A stretch of DNA of 64,000 nucleotides from UTCFX2 sp963726375 (GCA_963726375.1 CAVSCE010000011.1:248001-312000), one strand, 5' to 3'. Shown: positions 28,522 to 39,959, counted from the first letter of the stretch. A program made the numbers and translations. Notes: a model not told the origin generated them from the sequence alone.

Positions 28522-30966
28522 ATGGACGCCAAGACCCTCTCCACCCTGGAATTTCTGAAGATCCGCGAAAGGCTGGCTGGCTACTGCGCCTTTGCTGCTT
28601 CGGAGGAAAAGGCGCGCCAGCTCCGCCCGACGAACGACCCCGTTGAGGCAGTCCTTCGCCAGAAGGAGACCAGCGAGGCTGTCCGCCTGCTGACCACCCA
28701 CCCGGACCTCACGATCGGCGGGGCGCGCGACGTCCGTGCCCCGGTGGACCTGGCCGTGCACGGCGCGGTGCTTTCCCCGAACGAGCTGCTCGACATCAAA
28801 TCCACGCTTGCCGCGGCCCGCACGCTGACCCGCACCTTCGAACGGTTGGAGTTCCAGTTCCCGGCCCTTTTTGACCTGGTTCAGCAGCTCCCCACACCGG
28901 CCGGCTTGATCGATTCGATCTCGCGCGTCCTCTCTGACCGCGGCGAGATCCTGGACAGCGCCTCGGAAAAGCTGGGGAACACCCGCCGCGACCTGCGGAT
29001 CGTCCACGATCGGCTGCTTACCCGGCTCCAAAAGATGGTCAGCGACCCCCGCAATGCCCCGTACCTTCAGGAAGCCCTCGTCACGCAGCGCGACGGCCGC
29101 TACGTGCTCCCGCTCCGGGCGGAGTTCAAGGGCCGCATCCGCTCGATCGTCCACGACCAATCGTCATCGGGCGCGACCCTGTTCGTCGAGCCGCTCGCCG
29201 TCGTCGAGATGAACAACCAGTACCGCGAGCTCCAGCTGACAGAACGCGACGAAGAGCGCCGGATCCTGTTCGAGCTTTCGCTGCTGGTCGCCCAGAACGC
29301 CCAGAAGATCAACCACATCGTCGAAGTGATCGCCGCGCTCGACCTGATCCTCTCACGAGCCCACTTTTCGGATGACCTGCACGCCAGCGAGCCGAAGCTG
29401 ATCCCGCTCGAGCATAAAGGCGCGAAATCTGCTGTCGCCGTGCCGGTGATCCGGCTTTTCCAGGCCCGCCATCCGCTGCTCGACCCGCAGACCGTCGTCC
29501 CAATCGACTTCGAGTTGGACCCGCAGACCTTTGCGCTGGTGATCACCGGCCCGAACACGGGTGGGAAGACGGTCGCGCTGAAGACCGTCGGGCTGCTGGC
29601 GCTGATGGCCCAGGCCGGGCTGCATATCCCGGCCCAGAACGGCTCCGAGCTGAGCGTATTCAATGAAATCTATGCCGATATCGGCGATGAGCAGTCGATC
29701 GAGCAGTCGCTCTCGACTTTTTCCGGGCATATCACCAACATCATCCGCATTCTCGAGCAGGCCGATGAACGCTCGCTCGTGATCCTGGACGAGCTTGGCG
29801 CCGGCACCGACCCCCAGGAAGGCTCGGCGCTGGCCCGCTCGATCCTCACCAGCCTGGTCGACCGGCGCATCCCGACCCTGGTGACCACCCACCACCCGGA
29901 GCTGAAGGCGTTTGCCCATGCCACCCCAGGCGTGATCAATGCCAGTGTCGAATTTGACCTGGAAACGCTGCGCCCGACCTACCGCCTGACGATTGGGCTG
30001 CCGGGGCGTTCGAACGCGCTGGCAATCGCCCAGCGGCTGGGGATGCCCGAGCCGATCATCGCTGCAGCCCGCCGCGAAGTCAACCCGGACGACCTGCGCG
30101 CCGACGACCTTCTGGACGAGATCCACCACCAGCGCGAGCTGGCCCGCCAGGCGCGCCAGGCGGCGGACGAAGCCCGCCAGGAATCCGAGGAGCTGCGCTC
30201 GGAGCTGCTTTCCCGCCTGGATTTGATCGAACAGGAGCGCCGCGGCGTGCTGGAGCAAGCCCAAAATGAAGCGGAAGCCCAGATTTTCGAGCTGCGCCAG
30301 GAGCTGGATTCCGCCCGGCGCGCTTTGACCCGCCTTCGCCAGCCGCTGGAGCCGCTTAAAGAGGTTGAAGAGAAGCTTGCCGAGCTGGAAGATGCGGCTG
30401 AGGCGCCTGTCGAGGCCCAGCAGCCTGAGCTTGGCCCGCAGCTCCGCCAGCTCGAACACGAGCGCCGCCGCGCGATCCGCCCGGGGGACAAGGTGCGCGT
30501 TCGAAGCCTTGGCGCCCAGGGTGTGGTCTCCTCGCTGGGGGAGGATGAAGCGGAAGTTCAATTGGGCATGCTGCGAATCCGCGCCCGGCTTTCCGACCTG
30601 GAGCTCCCCAGCCCCAGCGGCGCCGTTTCCGCAGTTCCAGCCCCGGCTGTCCGCCGGAAAGAGCCTGCGCCAGCAGCCTCAACCCCGACAAAGGTCAGGC
30701 TTGCCGCGCCGGTGTCGCCTGGAATGGAGCTGGATCTGCGCGGCCAGCGCGCCGATGACGCCGAGCTGGCCCTGGAGCACTACCTGGACGCGGCTTACTT
30801 CGCTGGCCTGCCGTTCGTGCGCATCATCCACGGCAAAGGGACCGGCCGGCTGCGCGAGGTCGTCCGCCAATCGCTCAAGGGATATCCGCACGTCCGCTCG
30901 TTCGAGTCCGGCGGGGATAAAGAAGGCGGCGACGGCGTCACTGTGGCAAAGTTTGCAGGCAATTAA
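28522..30966 (+). CDS. mutS2: Endonuclease MutS2
   Basis: A complete 814-residue MutS2, involved in suppression of homologous recombination and in ribosome rescue in other bacteria. N-terminal clamp/lever helices (LSTLEFLKIRERLAGYC) lead to the ATPase with Walker A TGPNTGGKTVALKTVGLLAL (about residue 340), Walker B SLVILDELGAGTDPQEGSAL and THHPELKAFA. A long coiled coil follows (about 510-640), then a KOW-like GDKVRVRSLGAQGVV and a C-terminal Smr nuclease domain with LDLRGQRADDAE and IIHGKGTGRLRE. Although 2.4 kb long it contains no frame break, in contrast to neighbours. Confidence 0.96.
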   Translation: MDAKTLSTLEFLKIRERLAGYCAFAASEEKARQLRPTNDPVEAVLRQKETSEAVRLLTTHPDLTIGGARDVRAPVDLAVHGAVLSPNELLDIKSTLAAARTLTRTFERLEFQFPALFDLVQQLPTPAGLIDSISRVLSDRGEILDSASEKLGNTRRDLRIVHDRLLTRLQKMVSDPRNAPYLQEALVTQRDGRYVLPLRAEFKGRIRSIVHDQSSSGATLFVEPLAVVEMNNQYRELQLTERDEERRILFELSLLVAQNAQKINHIVEVIAALDLILSRAHFSDDLHASEPKLIPLEHKGAKSAVAVPVIRLFQARHPLLDPQTVVPIDFELDPQTFALVITGPNTGGKTVALKTVGLLALMAQAGLHIPAQNGSELSVFNEIYADIGDEQSIEQSLSTFSGHITNIIRILEQADERSLVILDELGAGTDPQEGSALARSILTSLVDRRIPTLVTTHHPELKAFAHATPGVINASVEFDLETLRPTYRLTIGLPGRSNALAIAQRLGMPEPIIAAARREVNPDDLRADDLLDEIHHQRELARQARQAADEARQESEELRSELLSRLDLIEQERRGVLEQAQNEAEAQIFELRQELDSARRALTRLRQPLEPLKEVEEKLAELEDAAEAPVEAQQPELGPQLRQLEHERRRAIRPGDKVRVRSLGAQGVVSSLGEDEAEVQLGMLRIRARLSDLELPSPSGAVSAVPAPAVRRKEPAPAASTPTKVRLAAPVSPGMELDLRGQRADDAELALEHYLDAAYFAGLPFVRIIHGKGTGRLREVVRQSLKGYPHVRSFESGGDKEGGDGVTVAKFAGN

Positions 30967-31014
30967 CCGCACTCATTATTCATGTCGTTTGGCTGACTGG
31001 AAAGGACGGAGGCG

Positions 31015-32719
31015 ATGATCCTGCTCAACCCCCACGCTCACAACCGCTTTTATCCAGACGAACAATCGCGCCAGATCATGCTGCGAACGATCGATTTCTT
31101 CGAGCGCAAAGGTTTAAAGCGTATCAAGGAAGACGACCACAGCCGCTCCTGGTACGGCGACTTCCTGGAATTCCAGAAGCAGGAGCGGCTCTTTGCCACC
31201 CTGCTGACGCCATCGAAATACGGCTCAAGTCCGGACTGCCGCTGGGATACCTGGCGCAACTGCGAGTTCAATGAGATCCTCGGCTTCTACGGCCTGGCCT
31301 ACTGGTACACCTGGCAGGTGTCCATCCTCGGACTGGGTCCGGTCTGGATGAGCGGGAACGAAGCGCTCAAGCGCCGCGCCGCAGACCTGCTGCATGACGG
31401 CCACGTCTTCGCCTTCGGGCTTTCGGAGCGGGCGCACGGGGCAGATATTTACGCCACCGGAATGAGCCTCACCCCGCAGCCCGACGGCTCCTACCTGGCG
31501 AACGGCGAGAAGTACTACATCGGCAACGCAAATCTGGCTCCGCTGGTCTCGACCTTTGGCAAGATCGCTGGGACGGGCGAATATGTCTTCTTCGCCGCAG
31601 ATTACCGCAATCCGAGCTATCATCTGCTCAAGAATGTGACCGCCAGCCAGAACTACGTCGCCCAGTATGCGCTGCAGGACTATCCGGTCCTCGAAACCGA
31701 GATCCTCTCCAGGGGGCAGGCTGCCTGGGACTCGGCTCTCAACACGGTGAATGTGGGCAAATACAACCTGGGCTGGGCTTCGATCGGAATCTGCACCCAT
31801 GCTTTCTACGAAGTCCGTCCGTCACGCCGCCAGCAGAATCTTGTACGGGATGTCCGTGACCGACTTCCCGCACGTCCGCCGCATGCTGGTCGATGCCTGC
31901 GCCCGCCTGACCGCGATGAAGCTTTTCACCCTGCGCGCCGCAGACTATATGCGCTCAGCCTCGCCGCTCGACCGGCGCTACCTGCTCTTCAACCCGATGG
32001 TAAAGATGAAGGTCACCACCCAGGGCGAGGAAGTGATCAACCTGCTCTGGGATGTGATCGCTGCAAAGGGGTTCGAGCAGGACACCTTCTTCGAGATGGC
32101 GGCGCGCGATATTCGCGCCCTGCCGAAGCTGGAAGGCACGGTCCACGTCAACATCGCCCTGATCGTGAAATTCATGCCGAACTACTTCTTTAACCCGCAG
32201 GATTATCCGCCGGTACCCCGCCGGGACGATCCGCAGGATGACGTCTTCCTCTGGGATCAGGGTGAAGCGCGCGGCCTGAGCCGGATCCGGTTCCCCGATT
32301 TTCGCGCGGCATTCAATCAGTGGGATCTGCCGAACGTCGAGCTTTTCAAGCAGCAGGCGCTTGTGCTGCAGGAAATGTTGATTTCCGCCACCCCGGACGA
32401 AAGCCAGCAGAAAGACGTCGATTTCCTGATGGCGCTGGGGGAGCTGTTCGCCCTCGTCGTCTATGCCCAGCTGATCCTGGAAAACGCCGAGATTTATCAG
32501 TCGGATGTGGGTAGCGACCTGCTGGACCAGGTATTTGACTTTATGGTCCGGGATTTTTCGGCGCACGCCCTGCAGCTCCACTCCAGGCCGAGCAGCACTG
32601 CGCAGCAGATGGAGCTCTGCCTGCGAATGCTGCGCAAGCCTGCCGATGACCCCGCCCGCTTCCAGCGAGTTTGGGAGCAGGTCCACCGGATGAAGGATGC
32701 CTACGAAATGTCCAGCTGA
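31015..32719 (+). CDS. Acyl-CoA dehydrogenase family protein, frameshifted
   Basis: A ~568-residue flavoprotein of the acyl-CoA dehydrogenase superfamily. The N-terminal helical domain is followed by the beta domain FGLSERAHGADIYATGMSLT and YLANGEKYYIGNANLAPLV, which bind FAD and substrate. A C-terminal helical domain follows (VRHAASRILYGMSVTDFPHV, YMRSASPLDRRYLLFNPMVK). An extra base near 31811 breaks the frame; correction gives FYEAVRHAASR. The length exceeds typical short-chain enzymes (~380) and fits longer acyl-CoA/acyl-ACP variants. AAAGGA lies 8 bases before ATG. It is 48 bases downstream of mutS2. Substrate unknown; beta-oxidation is likely. Confidence 0.82.
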
Positions 32720-32964
32720 GTGATAAAAAAAGCCGCGAATAACCCGAATAAAGAATCGGTGATTCGTGTTATTTGTGAAAATTCGTGGTTATGAGCTTCA
32801 AATGATCTGGACAGAAACCTAAATCGTGATATTCTTGAAAATATCCAGACGGCCGATTTTTGAAGGCCAGCGGCTTGAAAGTCGCTGTCCTGCTTGATTT
32901 TGGCTCTCAATGAAATTATTAATGGAATCGGATGGTTTTTCAGTCTCTTAGAAGGAGGAACGCG

Positions 32965-33927
32965 ATGAACGTTAAGCGCCATCGAATGGACAGGGGCATT
33001 CTTACCCTCATCCTGCTGCTCCTGCCCGCCTTCTCCGCCTGCAACTTTGTCCCCGCGACCGAGACAGCTGACCCGAATGTAGTGATCACCTTCGCCGCCG
33101 AGACGATCTCCGCCAACGAGCGCCAGCAGACCTTCGATGCGATGCAGGCCCTGCTCACCTCCCAGGCGCTGACGATGCAGGCCCCAACCGCCACCTTAAG
33201 CCCCACCGAAACTCCGATTCCGACCCAGCCGCCTCCGGTCGCGACCGCCACGACAGCGCCTCCAACCGCGCCTGCGCCAACGGTCGTGATCGTGACAGCC
33301 ACGCCCTCCATCCTGATGCTGACCGCGGACATCGACACGCGCTGCCGCCAGGGTCCGAGCACGGCATTCGCGACCGTCAGCTTCATCCTGGTCGGCCAGC
33401 AGTCCCCGATCATCGGCCAGAACCCCGAGCGCACGTGGTGGCTGATCCAGGATCCGCAGGGACGCTATGGGAACTGCTGGGCCTGGGGTGAGACGACCCG
33501 TCCGATCGGCGACGCCAGCAATGTGCCGGTCATTCAACCGCCGCCGACCCCCACAGCGCCGGTCAGGCAGGACTTCCAGCTCTCGTTCTCCAACCTGCAC
33601 ATCTGCGGCGGGGTCGCGATGGCGACCTTCCAGGTGGTCAACACCGGCACGGTCGGCTTCCAGTCGTCCAACATCACGATCCGCGATATCACCAACAACG
33701 TCGGCCTGGCGGGACCCGAGGCGAGCAACACCCCGTTCTTGACCGGATCCAATAACTGCCCTCCGGGCTTCTCCACCCTTCCAGCCGGATCAAGCGGCTT
33801 TGTGACCAAGGGGATCGGCGCCCTCCCGCCCTCCGGGACGCGCGGGCGCGGCATCGTCGTGCTGTGCACCCAGGCCAACCTGAACGGCACCTGCGTCGAG
33901 CAGCGCGCGACCTTCACGTTCCCCTAG
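32965..33927 (+). CDS. SH3-domain lipoprotein with Thr/Pro-rich linker
   Basis: A 320-residue lipoprotein. ATG 32965 follows AAGGAGG by 6 bases; signal peptide and lipobox LPAFSAC. A spacer of ~55 residues rich in Pro, Thr and Ala precedes a bacterial SH3-like domain (ADIDTRCRQGPSTAF, WWLIQDPQGRYGNCWAWGE), which in other proteins binds cell-wall peptides. The C-terminal ~115 residues form an Ig-like all-beta domain (FQLSFSNLHICGGVAMATFQ). This layout is common in Anaerolineae. Bases 32720-32964 contain no other gene I can support. Confidence 0.8.
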   Translation: MNVKRHRMDRGILTLILLLLPAFSACNFVPATETADPNVVITFAAETISANERQQTFDAMQALLTSQALTMQAPTATLSPTETPIPTQPPPVATATTAPPTAPAPTVVIVTATPSILMLTADIDTRCRQGPSTAFATVSFILVGQQSPIIGQNPERTWWLIQDPQGRYGNCWAWGETTRPIGDASNVPVIQPPPTPTAPVRQDFQLSFSNLHICGGVAMATFQVVNTGTVGFQSSNITIRDITNNVGLAGPEASNTPFLTGSNNCPPGFSTLPAGSSGFVTKGIGALPPSGTRGRGIVVLCTQANLNGTCVEQRATFTFP

Positions 33928-33964
33928 ACCCTCGCAGATCGCGCTTTGTATCATTAGATCCAAA

Positions 33965-33999
33965 AGGCTGGACCATCAAATGGCCCAGCCTCTTGTTTT
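33965..33999. terminator. Bidirectional terminator between convergent genes
   Basis: A hairpin AGGCTGG-A-CCAT...ATGG-C-CCAGCCT, with TCTTGTTTT after it on the plus strand and TTTTGG on the minus strand. It lies between the plus-strand SH3 lipoprotein and the convergent minus-strand giant gene. Confidence 0.65.
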
Positions 34000-34024
34000 A
34001 AGTCACTGCGAGCGAACTTTGCGA

Positions 34025-34100
34025 ACCTGTCCACCTGTCCACCTGTCCACGTAGTTGGTGGACGTAGTTTGTGGACGTTCTCTGTGGAGCAATCTGCTCC
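34025..34100. repeat. Short tandem repeats and small hairpins
   Basis: Three consecutive copies of CCTGTCCA are followed by GTCCAC...GTGGAC arms and GTGGACGTTC, with a perfect GGAGCA/TGCTCC hairpin at 34086-34100 just beyond the stop of the giant minus-strand gene. Function unknown; possibly part of its 3' end. Confidence 0.45.
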
Positions 34101-34103
34101 TTC

Positions 34104-37100
34104 TTACTTATGGACCACGATCGAGCCGCCTCCGATCGCCTGGTCGACGCCGTTATCGTAGACGACCTGTTCTGCAGCGCCGTCCTCCCACCAGATCTTG
34201 ATCCGGAACGTGTCCGGCGATCCGTCGATTGCCCAGATCATGAACTTGTAAGGAGATCCATTGGGCGCTGAAGCGCCGTTGATCGTGCCCTTACCCTTGT
34301 ACTGCGCCCGAGAGCTGGCCTGGTTGACCACCAGCCACTCGTAGCTCTCGCTGTGGAAGTTCAGCCCGCCGGCTTTGAACTGGAACTCGGTGTTCCCATC
34401 GGGGATGGTTTTACCCTTCTTGTAGCGCGAGACGAAGCCGAAAGTAGCTTTGCCTTCAAGGGTCTCGTCTGCTTTGTAAGCCCCGGCCGGCGAGGTGAAC
34501 CACCCGCCGCCGGTGACGAACCCGGCCGTCGGGTCGTAGACGACGACGAACTCGTAGATTGCGGTGACCGGATCGAGTTCTTCTTCTTGCACCGTCAGGC
34601 TGACCGCAAAAACACCAGGCTGAGTGTAAGTGTGCGATGCCGTGAGCGTCGTTTCGGAGACCGTTTCGGTCGTGGTTGATCCATCCTTCCAGTCCCAGGT
34701 CACTGTGTAGTTTTCGCTGATTTCCGAATTTTTGATTATGGCACTCAGCTGGGCCGAAATGCCGGACTTTACCGGCGCTAGCGGGCCGGTGATCTGCTGG
34801 ATTTCCGGCGCGGCGAGAACGCCCAAGACAAAGTGGCTCAGGCTCTCAACCTCGACTGTGAAGGTGTTGGCGGCTGGATCGCATCGTGTGTCCGTGGAGC
34901 ATGGTCCGGCGATCGCCTCGCCGTCTTTGAAGACGTGGAGGTCCAGCTCGTTTAGGTTCAGATCGTCGACAATGCCGTCGTTATTGACATCCAGCCATTG
35001 CAGGGTAATCGCAACGGGAACCTGGAATTCCGTGCCGTCCGGGCCGATCTGTATGTTGACTGCCGGCTCGACTGCGCCTTCCGTAGTAAGCTGCAGGTCA
35101 ATACCGCCGTCGGTGATCGTCAGGATTGTTTCCTGTGAAAGAGCCTGAGCAGGAATGTTCATTTCCACGCTGAGATCTTCGGTGGTGAGCGTGCCTCCAT
35201 CGGGATAAACCGCCGCTGATTTCTGATCCCTCTGGATTGCAGAAGTTCAAAGAATCCTGCGGGCAGCTGTCAAGCAGGTCAGGGATCCCGTCATCATCCT
35301 GGTCGGAAGCGGGCGGCTCGACCGCGATAAGCCAGATTTCGGTTGCATCATGGTCTTCGTCTTTAATGTTCACATGCAATTCTATACCTGTCTCCAGGTT
35401 AGAAAGCTGCTGCTCGTCTGGCTGGTCGCCGACTTGCGTGAAATCGGCAAGCCAGTATCCATTCTGGGATGCCGTCACTGTCCGCCCCAGGCAAGATTCT
35501 TCATCGCATGTACCAAAGATCTCCACTTCTGTTCCTGGGTCTGCAAATCCGCTGACGATCCCCGTCCCCCCGTAGACAGGATGAGCGGTCAGCTGTTGGA
35601 CGACGAGTTCATGCGATGAAGTCTCGTTCCAGGCGCGGATCACCTGGCCTGGACTCAAGACAAAATCGCTGCCCAGATGAAACGCAAACCCAACTGCCAA
35701 ATATTCTGGTTCGTACTCCGGGACGCCAATGGCTGCGAAATCCAGGTAACCAGGAGTACTGGGATCATCGATTGTCATCGTGACTGTTTCTCCAGGTGTA
35801 AAATTCCACAACTGGACGGTATTAATGTCGATCCGGGCGACGATCTGCGGTGGAGGGGGAAGTGTGGCTGTGACATTGACCTGGGTGCGGTTGCGAGCCG
35901 AGTCGACGATGAACACCTGGAATTCCTGCCCTTCCTCGACATCCATATCTTCTCCCAGGTAGATCGACCAGTAGCCGGTGGTCTCGTCGGACCAGACGCC
36001 CGTGTCCAGGCAGAGGATTTCTCCATCGTAACCGCACCAGTATCGGATGCGGACGCGCGCACCGGGTTCCGCCGAACCCGAGATCGTATCGGTAGTGGAA
36101 TTAGCTTCATCGACTTCTAAGGTTTGGACCGTCATCGTTTTTGTCACGACCTGATCGGTCATGATCAGGATCATCCCGGGCTCAAGCGTCAGCCCGTCTG
36201 GGAAAAAATCGACGATCCCACCCCACGGATAGAACTCATCGCCTCCAACGGTCCCGCTTCCCGAATAGTCCACCGGCTCAGAGGTCTCAGGGTCGTCAAT
36301 CGTCAGGGTTGCTACCTCACCGAAGGGAAATTGACGGCCGCTGACTCTGTTTGTGCCGATGAAGGCAAATACCGCGGGTCCGGCGCCATCTCGGCGTAAT
36401 GGAGTGTGTCGGAGGGGGTGATCTGCACGGAGGCGTCGGCCCACTGCCCGGGAAGGATGTCAACGATATACTGCTCTCCCTGCGATTCCCCGGTGATGTT
36501 GAAGTCCGCTTTCCAGCTGCCTGACCCGTCTGCGTTCACAACCCGTAAACCCCACTGCGCTCCAACTGGATAGCCTTCCTGCATTTGAACGATGACCTGC
36601 GCCCCGGGCTCGGCGGTACCGAAGACCATGTTGCTGGCGTAGTCCGGCCAGGTGATCACCAGGTTGGGGATGGTGAACGTGCGGGTTATGATCTCATTGC
36701 TGAGGGTTGCCTGGATATTTTTCCCAACAACCAGGGTATTTCCCAGGTCGAAGAAAACCTCAGGCTGCTGCTCATTGGGGGTTTGGGTTTCCTTGAATAC
36801 AGGTACTGCAGGTGAGTCCATATCGACCAGGGTCAGCGTGACTGGCACGCCCCACGACCCGCCATATCCGTAGATTTCTGTGTAGGTATCGTTTGTATTG
36901 ATATTGAGGGTTGGTAGGACGATGTGAACTGGCGCATCGGGGATAAAGCCTTCTATCTGCGTCCGGTCGATGTCCTCATCGGTGATGCGGATCTGGTATT
37001 CATACTCCGGCAGGAGATCTACCTGGCCGGAAAAATTAGCCGTCCAGGTGTTGTTATAATCGGCGGACACGGTCCTCTGGCCGAGCATGAGATCGCCTGA

Positions 37101-39698
37101 CCAGACGCGCACCTGCACGACCGCGCCTTGATCCGCTTCTCCATAAAAAGTATCGGTCGCACCGTCGATGCCGTTGAAATTCAAATACTCGACGGTGTGA
37201 ACTTTTGTGATCGTCCCGTCGGTCATCGTCAGCACGACGCCTGGAGTCAGGTCGACGATCCCGGCCAGCGGGAATTCTGCCATGCTGCCGTTGGGATCGT
37301 TTGGATCGCCGGTGACGAGCTGTATGCCGGTGTAGTCTGGGGAAATTACCGTGTCCGTATCTTCTACCGTCAGAGTCACAATCGAGCCGACCGGCCAGAT
37401 TCGGGCGCGCACCGTCTGCGCGACGGGCAGCGCGAAGACCCGCGGGATGTAGGTTGTGCTCATCGCCCAGACCGCATCGGTCGGGGTAATCCACCAGCGG
37501 GCGCGACGTTTTCTGCTCGGGCACGATGTCGACGGGCGGCTGCTCATCTGGCGGGCTGCCTGCGACCGAAAAGTCAGCCCCCCACAGCCCGCCTTCTGGT
37601 ACGGTCACCCTCCGCAAGCCGAGATCCAAGCCGTTTTCCACGATGCTGACCTCTAATGGAGTGCCTGCTGGCGCCGTACCGTGCACGGTGTCTTTGGAAT
37701 AATCCGGTACGTAGATAGCCAGCTCCGGGATCACATACGAGCGAAGAAAACCGCCCTGCTGGATTGTGACCTCTACGCCGGGTTTGATCGCTAGGGCATC
37801 GCCGAAATAGAAGCAGGCCACGCCACCTGACGAGTACGTAGCCCTTGTTCGAAATCTGGCGATAGCGTTGTATCAGGATCGTCAAGGATCAGCGTCACCC
37901 GATCGTCGTCGTTATGCCCGAAGCCGCAGTTATACGGTCTGGTCGATGCCCCAGTCGTAATAGAACGGCTGCTGGAGCGAGATCAGCCATATCCGGGTCA
38001 CATCCCGATCTGCGTCAAACGCGTCTGACGCTAATTTCCGTGCCGGGTTCCAGATTGGAAAGGATCTGTTCATCGGATTGATCCCCGCCCTGGGTGAAGT
38101 CCGCGGTCCAATTCCATTGAGATCGGCTGTCACCCTTCGTATGGGGCAATTCACTTCCTCACAGGTCACCGCAACATCTAAATCCAATCCCGGGGTCGCA
38201 GTCCCGGAAAGGATCCCAGTCCCGCCCTGGACAGGGTCGGCGTAAACCGTTTCGACGGTCATTTCATGAGAAAAGGCGCTGTCCCAGGCGCGGATTACCT
38301 GTCCTGGACGCAAGATAAAATCACTGCCCAGTGGAAATGCCAACACGAACTCCATGTTTTCCGGATCATACACCGGGACGCCTGAAGCTTCGTAATCAGG
38401 GTATTCAGAGGTATTCGGATCATCGATTGTCATCGTGACTGTATCGCCAAGTGTATAACTCCAAAGCCGGACGACATTTTCGTCGAATCGGGCGACGATC
38501 TGCGGCGGAGGGACGTAACCTGGAGCGGCTGTGACGTTAATCTGGGTGCGGTTGCGCGCCGAGTTCGGACGATGAACACCTGGAATTCCTGACCATCCTC
38601 GATATCCATATCCTCTCCCAGGTAGATCGACCAGTAGCCAGTGGTCTCGTCGGACCAGACGCCCGTGTCCAGGCAGAGCTCTTCTCCATTTTCACCGCAC
38701 CAGTAGCGGATCCGAACCCTTATGCCAGGTTCAGCCCAACCCGAGATCGTATCGGTAGTGGAATTTGCTTCATCGACTTCAAGGGTTTGGACCGTCATCG
38801 TTTTTGTCACGACCTGATCGGTCATGGTCAAGACCATCCCGGGTTCAATCGTCAACCCAACCAGAGTAAAATCGAGATACCCTCCCCATGGGTAGCTCGG
38901 GTCGTCGCTCTCGATGGTACCGCTCCCGGTGTAGTCTACTGGTTCCGGTGTCTCAGGGTCGTCAATCGTCAGAGTCACTTCCGCCTCATAGGGGAACTGG
39001 CGGGCGCCAACTCGGTTTGTGCCAATGAAGGCGAAGATGCGCGGGTCCGGCGCCATCTCGCCGTAATGCAGAGTGTCGGACGGGGTGATTTGCACGGAGG
39101 CGTAAACATTTTGCCCGGGAGGATGTCGACGACCTGTCCACCAGCGTCCGTGAAGTCAGCCGTCCAGCTCCCCGTGCTGGGGTCAGCCGATACAACCCGC
39201 GTTCCGGGCTGCGCTTCGGCAGGATAGCCGGTCAGCAGCTCAACGAAGACCTGCGCCCCGGGCTCGGCGACGCCGAAGACCATATCGCTGTTATAGTCTG
39301 GATGTACGATCACCAGATTGGGGATGGTGAACGTCCGTGTGATGACCTCATTGCTGATGGTCGCCTGGATATTCCTCCCAACAACGAGGATATTTCCAAG
39401 ATCGAAGTAGTTTTCGGAGAAGCCCGGATTGTTTTCACTTGGATAAGGTACCTGTGTTTTCTGGACTAATTCAAATGTTGTCGGATTATACAGGGACAGC
39501 GTGACAGGTACGTCCCACGACCCGCCGTATCCATAAATCTCTGTGTAAGTATCATTCGTATGGATCGAGAGAGTGGGAGGACGGTTTCCACCTGTGCCCC
39601 TGGCGAGGCCAGGATGGGATGAGAAAACCGAGCGCAAAAACCAACGCAAGCGTCAGCCGAACAATTTTTTCACCGTATGATTGACTATTCTGGTTCAT
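34104..39698 (-). CDS. Giant secreted Ig-like repeat protein with PKD and post-COAP domains, frameshifted
   Basis: About 1,860 residues. ATG 39698 gives a signal peptide (IVRLTLALVFALGFLIP). The body is a chain of Ig-like beta domains repeating the theme DTISG-AEPG-V-I and TIDDPxTxxxxDY. A three-domain block (39570 to ~37930) recurs at 36910 to ~35270 with an offset of ~2,663 bases and long identical stretches. A calcium-type DQDDDGIPDLLDSCPQDS segment, a PKD domain (TVTWDWKDGSTT...SHTYTQPGVFAVSLTV) and a C-terminal post-COAP-1-like domain (VTGGGWFTSPAGAY, GKATFGFVSRYKKGK) follow. At least seven frame breaks occur, near 39115, 38560, 38110, 37930, 37850, 37520, 36375 and 35210. Probably a surface adhesin or stalk; no enzyme motif. 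Confidence 0.78.
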
Positions 39699-39926
39699 TC
39701 TCAGACCTTTCTGACCGTGATAGATTTGATAAGTGATAGATTTGATAAATAATTAGATGTGATTTAAAAGTTAAAAAGCAAAACCAGCCTTCGTGGCCGG
39801 TTTCGCTGCTGGCTCCCCGACAGCCCTCCCTCGCAGTGCCAACGCTTGAGAAAGCGACCAATGCGGGCGGTCGGATCAAAGCTTCCACGGGACCGCCGGG
39901 TGAATTCTCCCCCCGGCGGATGACTC
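39699..39926 (-). promoter_or_regulatory. Structured 5' leader of the giant secreted-protein gene
   Basis: The ~225-base leader downstream of a strong promoter is GC-rich and structured, unlike ordinary intergenic sequence. It contains a perfect hairpin CCGCCGGG...CCCGGCGG (39894-39921 region), another GGCT-GTCGGGG-AGCC, and then a terminator-like hairpin. This layout (aptamer-like domain followed by an intrinsic terminator before the start codon) is that of an attenuator or riboswitch. I could not match it to a known class; the core of c-di-GMP-I RNAs (GGACGCAAAGC) is absent. Confidence 0.5.
39774..39803 (-). terminator. Intrinsic terminator in leader (possible attenuator)
   Basis: On the minus strand, AAACCGGCC-ACGAA-GGCTGGTTT forms a 9-bp stem (one G-U pair) and is followed by TGCTTTTT. 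It sits ~80 bases before the start codon of the giant gene, so transcription would have to read through it. Confidence 0.6.
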
Positions 39927-39956
39927 ATTATGATCTATCACTTGACAGCTTGTCAA
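39927..39956 (-). promoter_or_regulatory. Sigma70-type promoter for the giant secreted-protein gene
   Basis: On the minus strand a consensus -35 TTGACA (39951-39956) and a -10 CATAAT (39927-39932) are separated by 18 bases. It points toward the gene starting at 39698. Confidence 0.65.
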
Positions 39957-39959
39957 GTG
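39939..39959. promoter_or_regulatory. Perfect palindromic operator-like site
   Basis: CACTTGACA-GCT-TGTCAAGTG is a perfect 9-bp inverted repeat with a 3-base centre. It covers the -35 box and part of the spacer of the minus-strand promoter, the position expected for a repressor operator. The cognate regulator is not in this window. Confidence 0.6.

Noticed and set aside
34025..34077. CRISPR-like repeats
   Set aside because: Three 8-base units are directly adjacent without spacers, and no cas genes are present in the window.
39699..39926. c-di-GMP-I (GEMM) riboswitch
   Set aside because: One hairpin resembles the 3' GEMM stem in length, but the GGACGCAAAGC core is missing, so only an unclassified leader is claimed.
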